Translations under genes and position numbers: made by a program
DNA from: an uncultured Polymorphobacter sp.
GTDB taxonomy: Bacteria > Pseudomonadota > Alphaproteobacteria > Sphingomonadales > Sphingomonadaceae
Direction of reading: 5' to 3'
Length of the DNA stretch: 12,681 nt
Assembly (NCBI GenBank): GCA_937871645.1
Contig: CALMPZ010000239.1
Location: forward strand, 1 to 12,681
The notes under the pieces: generated by a model
Seen by the model: the letters and a program-made list of their open reading frames with translations, nothing else
What the model was told of the DNA's origin: nothing
Database searches by the model: none
Shown: positions 1-6,783 of the stretch, piece by piece
Layout of the letters: each line of letters begins with the position of its first letter
Numbering within the stretch: the first letter of the stretch is position 1

Positions 1-1280
1 TCATCGCGGCGAACGCGCGCGTTGGGCAGCGCCAGCGCCACCAGCACCACCGCCAGCACCGGCCACAGCCAGCCCGGCAGCGGCCGCCCGTGCAACGGCA
101 GCCAACCTGCGACGCCCGCGAGCAGCAACAGCAGCGCCGGCTTGATCGACCCCGCCCCTGCATGCGCCGCCAACGGCCCCGCCGCGACAAACGCCAGCGC
201 CAGCAGCGCCAGCGCCAACCAGTGACCATGTCGCCAATGGTCGGCGGCATTGACCGCAATGACCAGCAGCAGCAGCGGCGCGACGATGATAACGGTGCGG
301 AACGGGATCAGGTCGACCACCAGCCGCACCGGCCACAGCTCGACAAACACGAACCCGGCGACGCAGATCGCCGCATAGACGGCCAGCACCGCGAGCAGCA
401 GCGCCGGGCGCGGGAGCTGGCTGCGGATACGCGCCGCCATCACCAGCACCGCCAGCGTCCCGACACCGACGCCGAGCACCCCCGAGCGTCCGAAACGACC
501 AACCAGGAAGTCGCCTGGGTGGCGCTCCTGGACGAGAATGTTGACATATTCGGGCGTCGGCAGCCGCAGCCCGTGCGGTGTCAGCATCAGATACTGCGCG
601 CCAAACGCCACCGCGAATACCAGCCCGGCGAGCAGCGTCGCAGGTTGCCGAAACACCGCGCGACGCTCGGCGGCGGTGTAGTCGAAGACGAAAATCGCCG
701 CGAGCATCAGCCCGGCATGCACCGACACCAGCGGCTGCAGCAGGCACGCCAGCGTCATCAGCCACAGCGTCGCCGCCGCACGACGCTCCAGAAAACACGT
801 CCACGCGTAAGTCGCCGCCAGCACCGCAAACATCGCCGTCGAGGCATCGCCCCACAGCCACGACCAGCCGAGCATCTTGGGCAGCGCGAACGCCCCCAGC
901 GTGCCGAGCATGACGCCGAGCAACGCGACCAGCCGGTCACCGCTCCAGGCGCGAAAGAAGCCGCACAGCACGAACGGCCACAGCAGATGCCGCAGCGCCG
1001 TCAGCCCGGCGAGCAGCACCGTGTAATGCACCCCCGTCCAGCGCGACAGCGTGCCGATGACAAGGGCTTGCGGCGTATCGACGCCGAATTTGACGGTGGT
1101 GTTCGTGTAGAAATCATTGGGCAGGAACCCGGCATCGAGCCAGCGTTCGATCGCCGGATAGCCATCAAGCGCCGGCCACGCCCAGACCTGCAGGCTCTGC
1201 GCCATGTAAAGCAGCGCGCAGGCAAACAGCAGCAGCAGCACTTGCCACTGGTTTGGATAGGATGACGCGGGTTCGCGCAA
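1..1280 (-). CDS. Polytopic inner-membrane protein of unknown function (C-terminal end outside window)
   Basis: Reading the minus strand from a TTG at 1280-1278 gives 426 uninterrupted codons to the window edge, so the 3' end is missing. The protein is strongly hydrophobic, with roughly ten to twelve membrane segments. The first is at about residues 13-30 (QVLLLLFACALLYMAQSL), followed by a polar loop at about 36-72 containing LDGYPAIERW and NDFYTNTT. Later segments lie near 86-110, 115-135, 145-165 and 170-198, and regularly after that. A short N-terminus, a large first outer loop and many helices recall GT-C-type glycosyltransferases or related membrane families, but I see no decisive catalytic motif and do not assign a function. 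The start is chosen because AGGAGG lies nine bases upstream; no ATG precedes the first membrane segment. The gene is transcribed away from the TetR gene, with the repeat pair between them. Other frames on both strands here are Arg/Ala/Gln-rich shadows. Confidence 0.78.
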   Translation of the reverse strand, partial: MREPASSYPNQWQVLLLLFACALLYMAQSLQVWAWPALDGYPAIERWLDAGFLPNDFYTNTTVKFGVDTPQALVIGTLSRWTGVHYTVLLAGLTALRHLLWPFVLCGFFRAWSGDRLVALLGVMLGTLGAFALPKMLGWSWLWGDASTAMFAVLAATYAWTCFLERRAAATLWLMTLACLLQPLVSVHAGLMLAAIFVFDYTAAERRAVFRQPATLLAGLVFAVAFGAQYLMLTPHGLRLPTPEYVNILVQERHPGDFLVGRFGRSGVLGVGVGTLAVLVMAARIRSQLPRPALLLAVLAVYAAICVAGFVFVELWPVRLVVDLIPFRTVIIVAPLLLLVIAVNAADHWRHGHWLALALLALAFVAAGPLAAHAGAGSIKPALLLLLAGVAGWLPLHGRPLPGWLWPVLAVVLVALALPNARVRRD

Positions 1281-1289
1281 CGCTCCGGC

Positions 1290-1295
1290 CCTCCT
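1290..1295 (-). promoter_or_regulatory. Ribosome binding site that fixes a TTG start
   Basis: On the minus strand AGGAGG sits nine bases before the TTG at 1280-1278. It is a perfect Shine-Dalgarno core, and no ATG or GTG in this frame has a comparable site. It is the reason for calling a TTG start for the membrane protein. Confidence 0.6.
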
Positions 1296-1311
1296 GTCTG
1301 CGCCCGTTGGC

Positions 1312-1340
1312 GTTGAAGCTTGCCCGTGGTGAACTGTCAA
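1312..1340 (-). promoter_or_regulatory. Possible promoter of the membrane-protein gene
   Basis: The minus strand carries a perfect TTGACA at 1340-1335, then 17 bases, then TTCAAC at 1317-1312, which matches the -10 consensus at only three of six positions. The predicted start would lie near 1305, giving a leader of about 25 bases that holds the AGGAGG site. The -35 is strong and the -10 weak, so this is tentative. Confidence 0.35.
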
Positions 1341-1352
1341 GCGCAGGTGTGA

Positions 1353-1391
1353 TTAAGGGCCTCCGGCGGGCAGGGGCTTGCCCCTGCACCC
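1353..1391 (+). repeat. Hairpin repeat, copy A
   Basis: This copy has the shared left part GGCCTCCGGCGGGCAG followed by a self-complementary segment at 1370-1387. GCAGGGGC and GCCCCTGC pair as an eight-base stem with a TT loop, followed by ACCC. It is one of four copies in the window and faces copy B as an inverted pair. Unlike the other three, its stem uses GGGG/CCCC rather than GGCC/GGCC, and it has no T-rich tail. It lies in the gap between the starts and ends of the minus-strand genes and does not directly follow a plus-strand gene. Confidence 0.8.
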
Positions 1392-1422
1392 ATAACACTG
1401 GGCGGCGCTGTCATAAACAAGT

Positions 1423-1458
1423 GGGTGCAGGCCTCAGGCCTGCCCGCCGGAGGCTCTT
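1423..1458 (-). repeat. Hairpin repeat, copy B, overlapping the end of the TetR gene
   Basis: Read on the minus strand this copy gives GCCTCCGGCGGGCAGG, then the stem GCAGGCC / GGCCTGC closed by a TGA loop, then ACCCACTTGTTT. It is in inverted orientation to copy A about 40 bases away. Its left part encodes the last residues of the TetR-family protein, and the loop TGA is that gene's stop codon. The GC stem followed by a TTGTTT tract resembles an intrinsic terminator for the TetR gene. Confidence 0.8.
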
Positions 1459-2102
1459 CCCATCACTGGCGCTTCCAACATCGCCGCCACCGCCTGCGCC
1501 GCGTGCGCCAGCGTCGCGTGGGCCTGCCACATCGGATGCGGGCGCGAACGGTCGGCGAGTTCGGCCTCGCGCGCCGACAGCAGCGCGCCGAGCGTGGCGC
1601 CCAGAAACACAAAGCGTTGGTTCTTTTGCGCGGCCGGCATGTCGGGCATCAACCGGCGCAGATGGTCGAGGCAGCGCTGGTAACCGACGTTCCACCGGCC
1701 TTCGAGCGCGTCCATGAAGAACGCGCGCTGTGACAGGCCGAGCAGTAGCACGAAGCGATTGAAGCTCTCGTCGCCCGGCGCGAGGTCGGGGTCGATCGAA
1801 GTGCGGATCATCCCTTCGACAACCTCATGGACGCTATGTGGTCCATTTGCGGCTTCACAGGCATCGAGCCAAGTGCAGCGCCGCACGTCCATGGCGCGCG
1901 CGCCGTCGATGATCAGCTCACGGATCAGTGCTTCCTTCGACCCGAAGTGATAGCCGACCGCGGCATGGTTCTTTTGGCCGGCGTGTTCGGCAATCTGGCG
2001 CACGGTGACGCCGTCGGGGCCGCGTTCGGCGAACAATCGCAGCGCCACCGCCTTGAGGTGTTCGGCCGCATCGCTGCGGGGTTTCAAAACAGGCCGCGTC
2101 AT
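1434..2102 (-). CDS. TetR/AcrR-family transcriptional regulator
   Basis: This 222-residue protein is of normal length for a TetR repressor. The N-terminal DNA-binding domain spans about residues 10-60, with the helix-turn-helix at about 33-53 (TVRQIAEHAG, then HAAVGYHFGSKEAL), the most conserved TetR signature. The C-terminal ligand and dimer domain is variable and does not reveal the inducer. It is transcribed divergently from the six-gene catabolic operon, with a strong promoter and a 16-bp dyad between them. The natural inference is that it represses that operon, and possibly itself, until a pathway acid or acyl-CoA binds. In other systems several TetR proteins of fatty-acid and aromatic degradation sense acyl-CoAs. 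The last residues (RASGGQA) come from an intergenic repeat rather than from normal coding sequence. TetR assignment is firm; target and ligand are inferred. Confidence 0.93.
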   Translation of the reverse strand: MTRPVLKPRSDAAEHLKAVALRLFAERGPDGVTVRQIAEHAGQKNHAAVGYHFGSKEALIRELIIDGARAMDVRRCTWLDACEAANGPHSVHEVVEGMIRTSIDPDLAPGDESFNRFVLLLGLSQRAFFMDALEGRWNVGYQRCLDHLRRLMPDMPAAQKNQRFVFLGATLGALLSAREAELADRSRPHPMWQAHATLAHAAQAVAAMLEAPVMGRASGGQA

Positions 2103-2119
2103 CGCCTTCCCAAATAGTG

Positions 2120-2148
2120 TTGACAGACATTTGCGTCAAACGCATTAT
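2120..2148 (+). promoter_or_regulatory. Sigma-70-type promoter of the catabolic operon
   Basis: A perfect -35 TTGACA at 2120-2125 is followed by an ideal 17-base spacer and CATTAT at 2143-2148, four of six matches to the -10 consensus. Transcription would start near 2155, about 30 bases before the kinase start codon. On the opposite strand TTGACG lies at 2139-2134, forming a TTGAC-N10-GTCAA dyad. This could be a back-to-back -35 for the TetR gene, though its -10 is weak. Confidence 0.6.
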
Positions 2149-2160
2149 CCATTTGGATAA
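2145..2160. promoter_or_regulatory. Candidate TetR operator overlapping the -10 and start site
   Basis: TTATCCA, two bases, TGGATAA forms a 16-bp dyad with seven-base perfect arms. It overlaps the -10 hexamer and the predicted start point of the operon promoter, the classic place for a repressor to block RNA polymerase. It lies in the gap between the TetR gene and the operon. That this TetR protein binds here is inferred from position and symmetry. Confidence 0.55.
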
Positions 2161-2186
2161 AAACATCGGGGAGGATGACGCGCGCC

Positions 2187-3212
2187 ATGATCGAAGGTGT
2201 CGACCGTGCAGCACTGACCGCGTGGATGGACCGGCAGGGGCTGGGCAGCGGCGCTATCGAGGACGTGACGCGACTTGCAGGGGGCACGCAGAACATCCTG
2301 CTGCGCTTCACCCGTTCGGGCCGCAGCTATGTGCTGCGCCGGCCGCCGCCGCACCTGCGCGCCAATTCGAACGAGACGATGCGCCGCGAAGCCCGCGTGC
2401 TCGCGGCGCTGGCCGGCACCGATGTCCCGCACCCCGCCTTGATCGCGGCTTGCCCCGAGGAGGACGTCATCGGCGCATCGTTCTACCTGATGGAACCGGT
2501 CGACGGGTTCGCCGCGCCCAACGGGCTGCCGCCGCTCCACCTGACGGCGCCGGTCCAGCACCGCATGGGCTTGTCGATGGTCGAGGCGATCGCCGCACTC
2601 GGCGCGGTCGACTATCTTGCCGTCGGGCTCGACGGCTTCGGCAAGACCGAAAACTACCTCGGCCGGCAGGTCGCGCGCTGGCAGGCGCAACTCGCCAGCT
2701 ATGCGGAAATGCCCGGCTGGACCGGTCCCGACGAAATCCCCGGTGTTGCCCGCGTCGCCGAGTGGCTGAGCGCCAACGTGCCGGCCGATTTCCGGCCCGG
2801 CATCATCCACGGCGACTTCCACCTCGGCAATGTCATGTTCCGCCACGACAGCGGCGACCTTGCCGCAGTGGTCGACTGGGAACTGTGCACGATCGGCGAT
2901 CCGCGGCTCGACCTCGGCTGGATGCTCGCCACCTGGCCCGAAGGTGACACGCCGCGCCCAACCGATGTCGCCGTCACACCGTGGATCGGCTTCCCGACCG
3001 CAGACGAAATCGTCGCGCACTATGCCGCGCGCAGCGACCGCGACCTCAGCTCGATCGGCTGGTTCGTCGTGCTCGCCTGCTACAAGCTCGGCATCATCCT
3101 CGAAGGCACGCACGCCCGCGCCTGCGCCGGCAAGGCGCCGCGCGATACCGGCGACAAGCTTCACGCCCACACCATCGCGCTGTTCGAACGCGCACTGCGC
3201 CGCATCGGCTGA
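2187..3212 (+). CDS. APH-family phosphotransferase (LvaA / ACAD10-11 kinase-domain type)
   Basis: This 341-residue protein has the aminoglycoside-phosphotransferase kinase fold, in the branch known from ACAD10/11 N-terminal domains and from LvaA. The nucleotide loop LAGGTQNILLRF lies at about 31-42, and YVLRRPP (with Arg-Arg at the usual ATP-binding Lys position) at about 49-55. A conserved acidic residue follows in RREARVL. The catalytic IIHGDFHLGN is at about 206-215 (Asp 210, Asn 215) and the metal-binding VVDWE at about 228-232 (Asp 230). By analogy it phosphorylates the 4-hydroxyl of a hydroxyacyl-CoA in the cytoplasm. An in-frame ATG at 2175 touches the GGGGAGG ribosome site with no spacer, so the ATG at 2187 (12 bases after it) is preferred. 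It is the first gene of the operon, 18 bases before the SDR gene. Antibiotic resistance is unlikely given its partners. Confidence 0.88.
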   Translation: MIEGVDRAALTAWMDRQGLGSGAIEDVTRLAGGTQNILLRFTRSGRSYVLRRPPPHLRANSNETMRREARVLAALAGTDVPHPALIAACPEEDVIGASFYLMEPVDGFAAPNGLPPLHLTAPVQHRMGLSMVEAIAALGAVDYLAVGLDGFGKTENYLGRQVARWQAQLASYAEMPGWTGPDEIPGVARVAEWLSANVPADFRPGIIHGDFHLGNVMFRHDSGDLAAVVDWELCTIGDPRLDLGWMLATWPEGDTPRPTDVAVTPWIGFPTADEIVAHYAARSDRDLSSIGWFVVLACYKLGIILEGTHARACAGKAPRDTGDKLHAHTIALFERALRRIG

Positions 3213-3230
3213 TTTGAAGAAAGGACCATC

Positions 3231-3968
3231 ATGACCAGCGATACAGATTTCACCGGCAAGACCGTGCTCGTCGTCGGCGGCTCGAGCGGCATCGGCAACG
3301 GCATCGCGCACGGCTTTGCCCAGCGCGGCGCCAAGGTCCATGTCTGGGGCACCAAGCCGGCCGCCGCCGATTATGACCCCGCCGACGGCTCCGACCTGAC
3401 GGGGCTGGGCTATACCTGCGTCGATGTCGGCGACGCCGACGCCATCGAAGCCGCAGCTGCGCCGTTCAAGACGCTCGACGTGCTGGTGCTGTGCCAGGGT
3501 ACCGTCGTCTATCGCCGCGGGGAATTCGAAAGGCCGGGCTGGGGCCGCGTCATGGCGGTCAACCTCGACAGCCTGATGAACTCCGGCCGCAAATTCCACG
3601 AGCAGTTGGCGGCCACCAACGGCTCGATCATCATCGTCAGCTCGATTTCGGGGCTCAAGGCCAATGTCGGCAACCCCGCCTATGCCGCCTCGAAGGCCGG
3701 CGCGATCAGCCTGACCAAGACGCTGGGCCAAGCCTGGGCGAAGGACGGCATCCGCGTCAACGGGCTGGCGCCGGGGCTGGTCGATACCAAGCTGACCAAG
3801 GTCACCACCGAAAACCCGCAGCGCCGCGAAGGCGCGCTGCGCGCCATCCCGCAGGCCCGCATGGGCACGCCCGCCGACATGGCCGGCGCCGCCATTTTTC
3901 TCGCTTCACCGCTTGCTTCGTACGTCACCGGTCACACGCTGATCGTCGACGGCGGACTGTCATTGTAA
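3231..3968 (+). CDS. Classical short-chain dehydrogenase/reductase
   Basis: This 245-residue protein has the usual length of a classical SDR. The cofactor motif GGSSGIG is at residues 16-22. The catalytic set is Asn111 (VNLDS), Ser138 (IVSSISG), Tyr151 and Lys155 (YAASK), and the C-terminal VTGHTLIVDGG is typical. The usual NNAG motif reads CQGT at 88-91. Strand beta-2 ends in VWGTK with no Asp, which favours NADP(H) over NAD(H), though this is inferred. Within this gene set its likely role matches LvaD: interconverting a 4-ketoacyl-CoA and a 4-hydroxyacyl-CoA so that the kinase can act. A generic 3-hydroxyacyl role is also possible. The start ATG has AAAGGA (3220-3225) upstream. It sits 18 bases from each neighbour, consistent with one transcript. 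Confidence 0.92.
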   Translation: MTSDTDFTGKTVLVVGGSSGIGNGIAHGFAQRGAKVHVWGTKPAAADYDPADGSDLTGLGYTCVDVGDADAIEAAAAPFKTLDVLVLCQGTVVYRRGEFERPGWGRVMAVNLDSLMNSGRKFHEQLAATNGSIIIVSSISGLKANVGNPAYAASKAGAISLTKTLGQAWAKDGIRVNGLAPGLVDTKLTKVTTENPQRREGALRAIPQARMGTPADMAGAAIFLASPLASYVTGHTLIVDGGLSL

Positions 3969-3986
3969 TCGCATCAAGGACGCATC

Positions 3987-5213
3987 ATGAATTTTGAACA
4001 CACAGAGAAGGTCAAGGCGCTGATCGCCAAGCTCGAAACCTTCATGGACGAGCACATCTACCCGAACGAAGACGCGCATCACGAGTGGGTCGTCGACCCC
4101 GCCAATCTGTGGAAGCCGTGGCCGAAGATCGAGGAACTCAAGGCACTGGCGCGCAAGGAAGGCCTGTGGAACCTGTTCCTGCCGCACGAATATGGCGCGT
4201 GGAGCCCCGGACTGACCAACCTCGAATACGCCCCGCTCGCCGAAATCATGGGCCGCGCGCCATGGTCGTCGGAGGTCTTCAACTGCGCCGCGCCCGACAC
4301 CGGCAACATGGAAGTGCTGGCCAAATACGGCTCGCCCGAACAGCAGCAGATGTGGCTGAAGCCACTGCTCGCCGGCGAGATCCGCTCGGCCTATGTGATG
4401 ACCGAGCCGCAGGTTGCATCTTCGGACGCCACCAACATCGAACTGACCATCCTGCGCGACGGCGACGATTATGTCCTCAACGGCCGCAAATGGTGGATTT
4501 CCGGCGTCATGGACCCGCGTTGCAGCCTGTTGCTGGTGATGGGCAAGACCTTGCTCGACAACCCGCGCCACCGTCAGCATTCGACGATCATCGTGCCGGC
4601 GAACACGCCCGGCGTGACCATCGTGCGCAACCTCACGGTGTTCGGCTCGAAGAACTCCCCGGGTGGCGAGGCCGAGATGCGCTTCGAAAACGTCCGCGTG
4701 CCGGCCGGCAATCTCATCCTCGGCGAGGGGCGCGGCTTTGAGATCGCGCAGGGCCGCCTCGGGCCGGGCCGCATCCACCACTGCATGCGTTCGATCGGCC
4801 AGGCGCAGCGCGCGCTCGAAATCATGGCGCGCCGCGTCGAAAACCGCGTCGCGTTCGGCAAGAAGCTGTCGGACCAGGGCAGCATCCGCCAGGATGTCGC
4901 CAAGTCGTTCTGCGAGATCGAAATGGCGCGGCTGCTGACCTTCAAGGCCGCCGACCAGATGGACCGCTTCGGCAATGTCGTCGCCAAGGACCTGATTGCC
5001 GCGATCAAGGTCGTCGCCCCGCAAATGGCGCAGACCGTCACCGACCGCGCCATTCAAGCGCACGGCGGCATGGGCGTCAGCGATGACACCGTCGTCGCGG
5101 GCTTCTTCACGCTGAACCGCTTCCTGCGGCTGGCGGACGGTCCCGACGAGGTGCACATGTCGCAACTCGGCAAGCAAAAGATCCGCGAATATAATGCGAT
5201 GAACGCGCGCTAG
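3987..5213 (+). CDS. Acyl-CoA dehydrogenase of ACAD10/ACAD11 (LvaC-like) type
   Basis: This 408-residue FAD flavoenzyme has the three acyl-CoA dehydrogenase parts. An N-terminal helical domain spans about 1-130 and a beta domain about 135-235, with [14 protein letters not shown] at 138-151 and KWWISG at 168-173 for flavin and substrate contact. A C-terminal helical domain carries R..AFGKKL near 287-294, QAHGGMG at 357-363 and [10 protein letters not shown] at 381-390. The [14 protein letters not shown] and ADGPDEVH signatures are those of ACAD10/11 rather than short- or medium-chain fatty acyl-CoA dehydrogenases. Where medium-chain enzymes have their catalytic Glu (YEGT), this protein has Asp384. 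Family knowledge suggests it turns a 4-phosphoacyl-CoA into an enoyl-CoA, following the kinase. AAGGA lies six bases before the ATG. It is 18 bases after the SDR gene and 25 before the synthetase. Confidence 0.92.
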   Translation: MNFEHTEKVKALIAKLETFMDEHIYPNEDAHHEWVVDPANLWKPWPKIEELKALARKEGLWNLFLPHEYGAWSPGLTNLEYAPLAEIMGRAPWSSEVFNCAAPDTGNMEVLAKYGSPEQQQMWLKPLLAGEIRSAYVMTEPQVASSDATNIELTILRDGDDYVLNGRKWWISGVMDPRCSLLLVMGKTLLDNPRHRQHSTIIVPANTPGVTIVRNLTVFGSKNSPGGEAEMRFENVRVPAGNLILGEGRGFEIAQGRLGPGRIHHCMRSIGQAQRALEIMARRVENRVAFGKKLSDQGSIRQDVAKSFCEIEMARLLTFKAADQMDRFGNVVAKDLIAAIKVVAPQMAQTVTDRAIQAHGGMGVSDDTVVAGFFTLNRFLRLADGPDEVHMSQLGKQKIREYNAMNAR

Positions 5214-5238
5214 ACGCGTCATCGTTGGGGAGGACGTC

Positions 5239-6783
5239 ATGGGTTGGGTGAGCAGCGGTGACCGCACTTTAAGCGCGGCGGAGTTCAATGACCGCGTCGC
5301 GCGCGCGGCCACCGTGCTTGCCGGACTCGGTATTCAAAAGGGCGACGGCGTTGCGTTGTATCTGCGCAACGACCTCGCGTTTTTCGAAGCGAGCTTCGGC
5401 GCCGGTTTGCTCGGCGTCTATCCGGTACCGGTCAACTGGCACTACACCCCTGACGAGGCGGGCTATCTGCTGCGCGACAGCGGCGTCAAGCTGCTGCTCA
5501 TCCACGCCGATCTGCTGCCGCCGATTGCCGCCGCCATCCCCGAAGGCCTCAAGGTCGTGGTGGTTGCGACGCCCCCCGAAATCCAGTCGGCGTACGGCGT
5601 GTCGGGCGACCTGCCGCCGGGGTTGCCGGTGTGGCACGAACTGCTCGACAAGGCCGCGCCCTGGGCGCGCGAACCCGAAGTCGCGCCGAGCACGATCATC
5701 TACACATCGGGCACCACCGGCCGGCCCAAGGGCGTGTGGCGCGACACCTTCACGCCCGAACAGGCGGCCGCCACAACGCGGATGCTCGGCTGGTCATACG
5801 GTTACACCGATTATCTCGAAGGCCGGCGCGATCCCGCCGAAATCGTCACCGCGGTCGTCGGGCCGGTCTACCACGCCGCGCCCAACGCCCATTCGGGGTT
5901 CTCGATCCGCGCCGGTGCCAATGTCGTCATCGTGCCCCGCTTCGACGCCGAAGGGCTGCTCAAGCTGATCGAGGAAAAGCGCATCACGCACCTCAACATG
6001 GTGCCGATCATGTTCAACCGGCTGCTGCGCCTGCCCGCCGAGGTGCGTGGCAAATATGACCTCAGCTCGCTGCGCTATGTCACCCACGCCGCCGCACCCT
6101 GCCCGCCGCCGGTCAAGCGCGCGATGATCGACTGGTGGGGGCCTGTCATCAACGAATATTACGGCTCGACCGAAATGGGCAATGTCACCAACCTGACGGC
6201 GCAAGAATGGCTCGCGCACCCCGGCTCGGTCGGCCGCGTCATGCCCGGCATCGATGTCCGCGTTGTCGATGACGCCGGCAATGACGTGCCCGCCGGCACC
6301 ATCGGCGAAGTCATCGGGCGCGGCCGCAATGCCGCCGATTTCACCTATCGCAATGCGCCCGAAAAACGCGCCGCGATGGAAAAGGCCGGCCTCATCACGC
6401 CCGGCGACATCGGCTATTTCGACGCCGACGGCTTCCTGTATCTGTGCGACCGCAAGAACGACATGATCATTTCGGGCGGCGCCAACATCTACCCCGCCGA
6501 AATCGAGGCCGAGCTGCACAAGATGCCCGGCGTCGCCGATTGCGCGGTGTTCGGCATCCCCGACGAGGAGTTCGGCGAAAGCGTCATGGCGGTGGTGCAG
6601 CCGATGCCCGGCGTGACGCTCGACGCCGACAGCTTGCGCGCCGAACTGCGCCGCGGGCTGGCGGGGTTCAAGGTGCCGCGCCGCATCGACTTCGCCGCCG
6701 ACCTGCCGCGCGAGGACTCAGGCAAGATTTTCAAGCGCAAGCTGCGCGCGCCATTCTGGGAAGGCCGGGAGAGCAAGATATGA
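5239..6783 (+). CDS. Acyl-CoA synthetase, ANL superfamily (LvaE-like)
   Basis: This 514-residue AMP-forming ligase activates a carboxylic acid to its CoA thioester. The visible motifs are the ATP-binding loop IIYTSGTTGRPKG at 153-165, YYGSTE at 307-312, GDIGYFDADGFLYLCDRK at 389-406 (Asp390, Arg405), the hinge and A8 region MIISGGANIYPAEIE at 409-423, and the C-terminal SGK with catalytic Lys496. The start ATG has GGGGAGG five bases upstream, and the short N-terminus is usual for this family. It overlaps the hydrolase gene by four bases (ATGA), implying translational coupling. In the operon it should feed the acid substrate to the SDR, kinase and dehydrogenase. Chain length and side groups of the acid cannot be read from sequence. 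An aryl or cyclic acid is as possible as a short 4-oxo or 4-hydroxy acid. Confidence 0.93.
   Translation: MGWVSSGDRTLSAAEFNDRVARAATVLAGLGIQKGDGVALYLRNDLAFFEASFGAGLLGVYPVPVNWHYTPDEAGYLLRDSGVKLLLIHADLLPPIAAAIPEGLKVVVVATPPEIQSAYGVSGDLPPGLPVWHELLDKAAPWAREPEVAPSTIIYTSGTTGRPKGVWRDTFTPEQAAATTRMLGWSYGYTDYLEGRRDPAEIVTAVVGPVYHAAPNAHSGFSIRAGANVVIVPRFDAEGLLKLIEEKRITHLNMVPIMFNRLLRLPAEVRGKYDLSSLRYVTHAAAPCPPPVKRAMIDWWGPVINEYYGSTEMGNVTNLTAQEWLAHPGSVGRVMPGIDVRVVDDAGNDVPAGTIGEVIGRGRNAADFTYRNAPEKRAAMEKAGLITPGDIGYFDADGFLYLCDRKNDMIISGGANIYPAEIEAELHKMPGVADCAVFGIPDEEFGESVMAVVQPMPGVTLDADSLRAELRRGLAGFKVPRRIDFAADLPREDSGKIFKRKLRAPFWEGRESKI

Noticed and set aside
1..861. 286-codon open frame on the minus strand starting at 861
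   Set aside because: It is one frame off the membrane protein and its Ala/Gly/Arg-rich product has no regular pattern. The true frame runs from 1280 to the edge without a stop.
90..1265. 391-codon open frame on the plus strand
   Set aside because: Its product is dominated by Arg, Gln and His, typical of a GC-rich antisense shadow. The opposite strand encodes a coherent membrane protein with regular hydrophobic segments.
1165..1398. 77-codon minus-strand frame over the start of the membrane-protein gene
   Set aside because: It runs through repeat copy A and ends in Arg/Ala-rich sequence. The frame with AGGAGG and TTG is the coding one.
1353..1458. CRISPR array or insertion sequence at the repeats
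   Set aside because: There are only two inverted copies per site, with no regular spacers, no cas gene and no transposase. The copies are hairpin units of the REP-like kind.
2175..2186. ATG at 2175 as the kinase start
   Set aside because: The GGGGAGG ribosome site abuts this ATG with no spacer, so it cannot serve it. The ATG at 2187 is more plausible, though its 12-base spacing is longer than usual.
2145..3731. 528-codon open frame antisense to the kinase and SDR genes
   Set aside because: It covers two well-identified enzymes on the other strand, and its Asp/Ala/Val/Arg-rich product has no domain signature. It is a codon-bias shadow.
3960..5312. 450-codon open frame antisense to the acyl-CoA dehydrogenase
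   Set aside because: Same reason: it mirrors a complete, motif-rich gene and has no recognisable features.
6444..6779. Upstream extension of the hydrolase reading frame
   Set aside because: The extra codons lie inside the synthetase gene and give Arg-rich sequence. GGGAGAG and the ATGA overlap at 6780 mark the real start.
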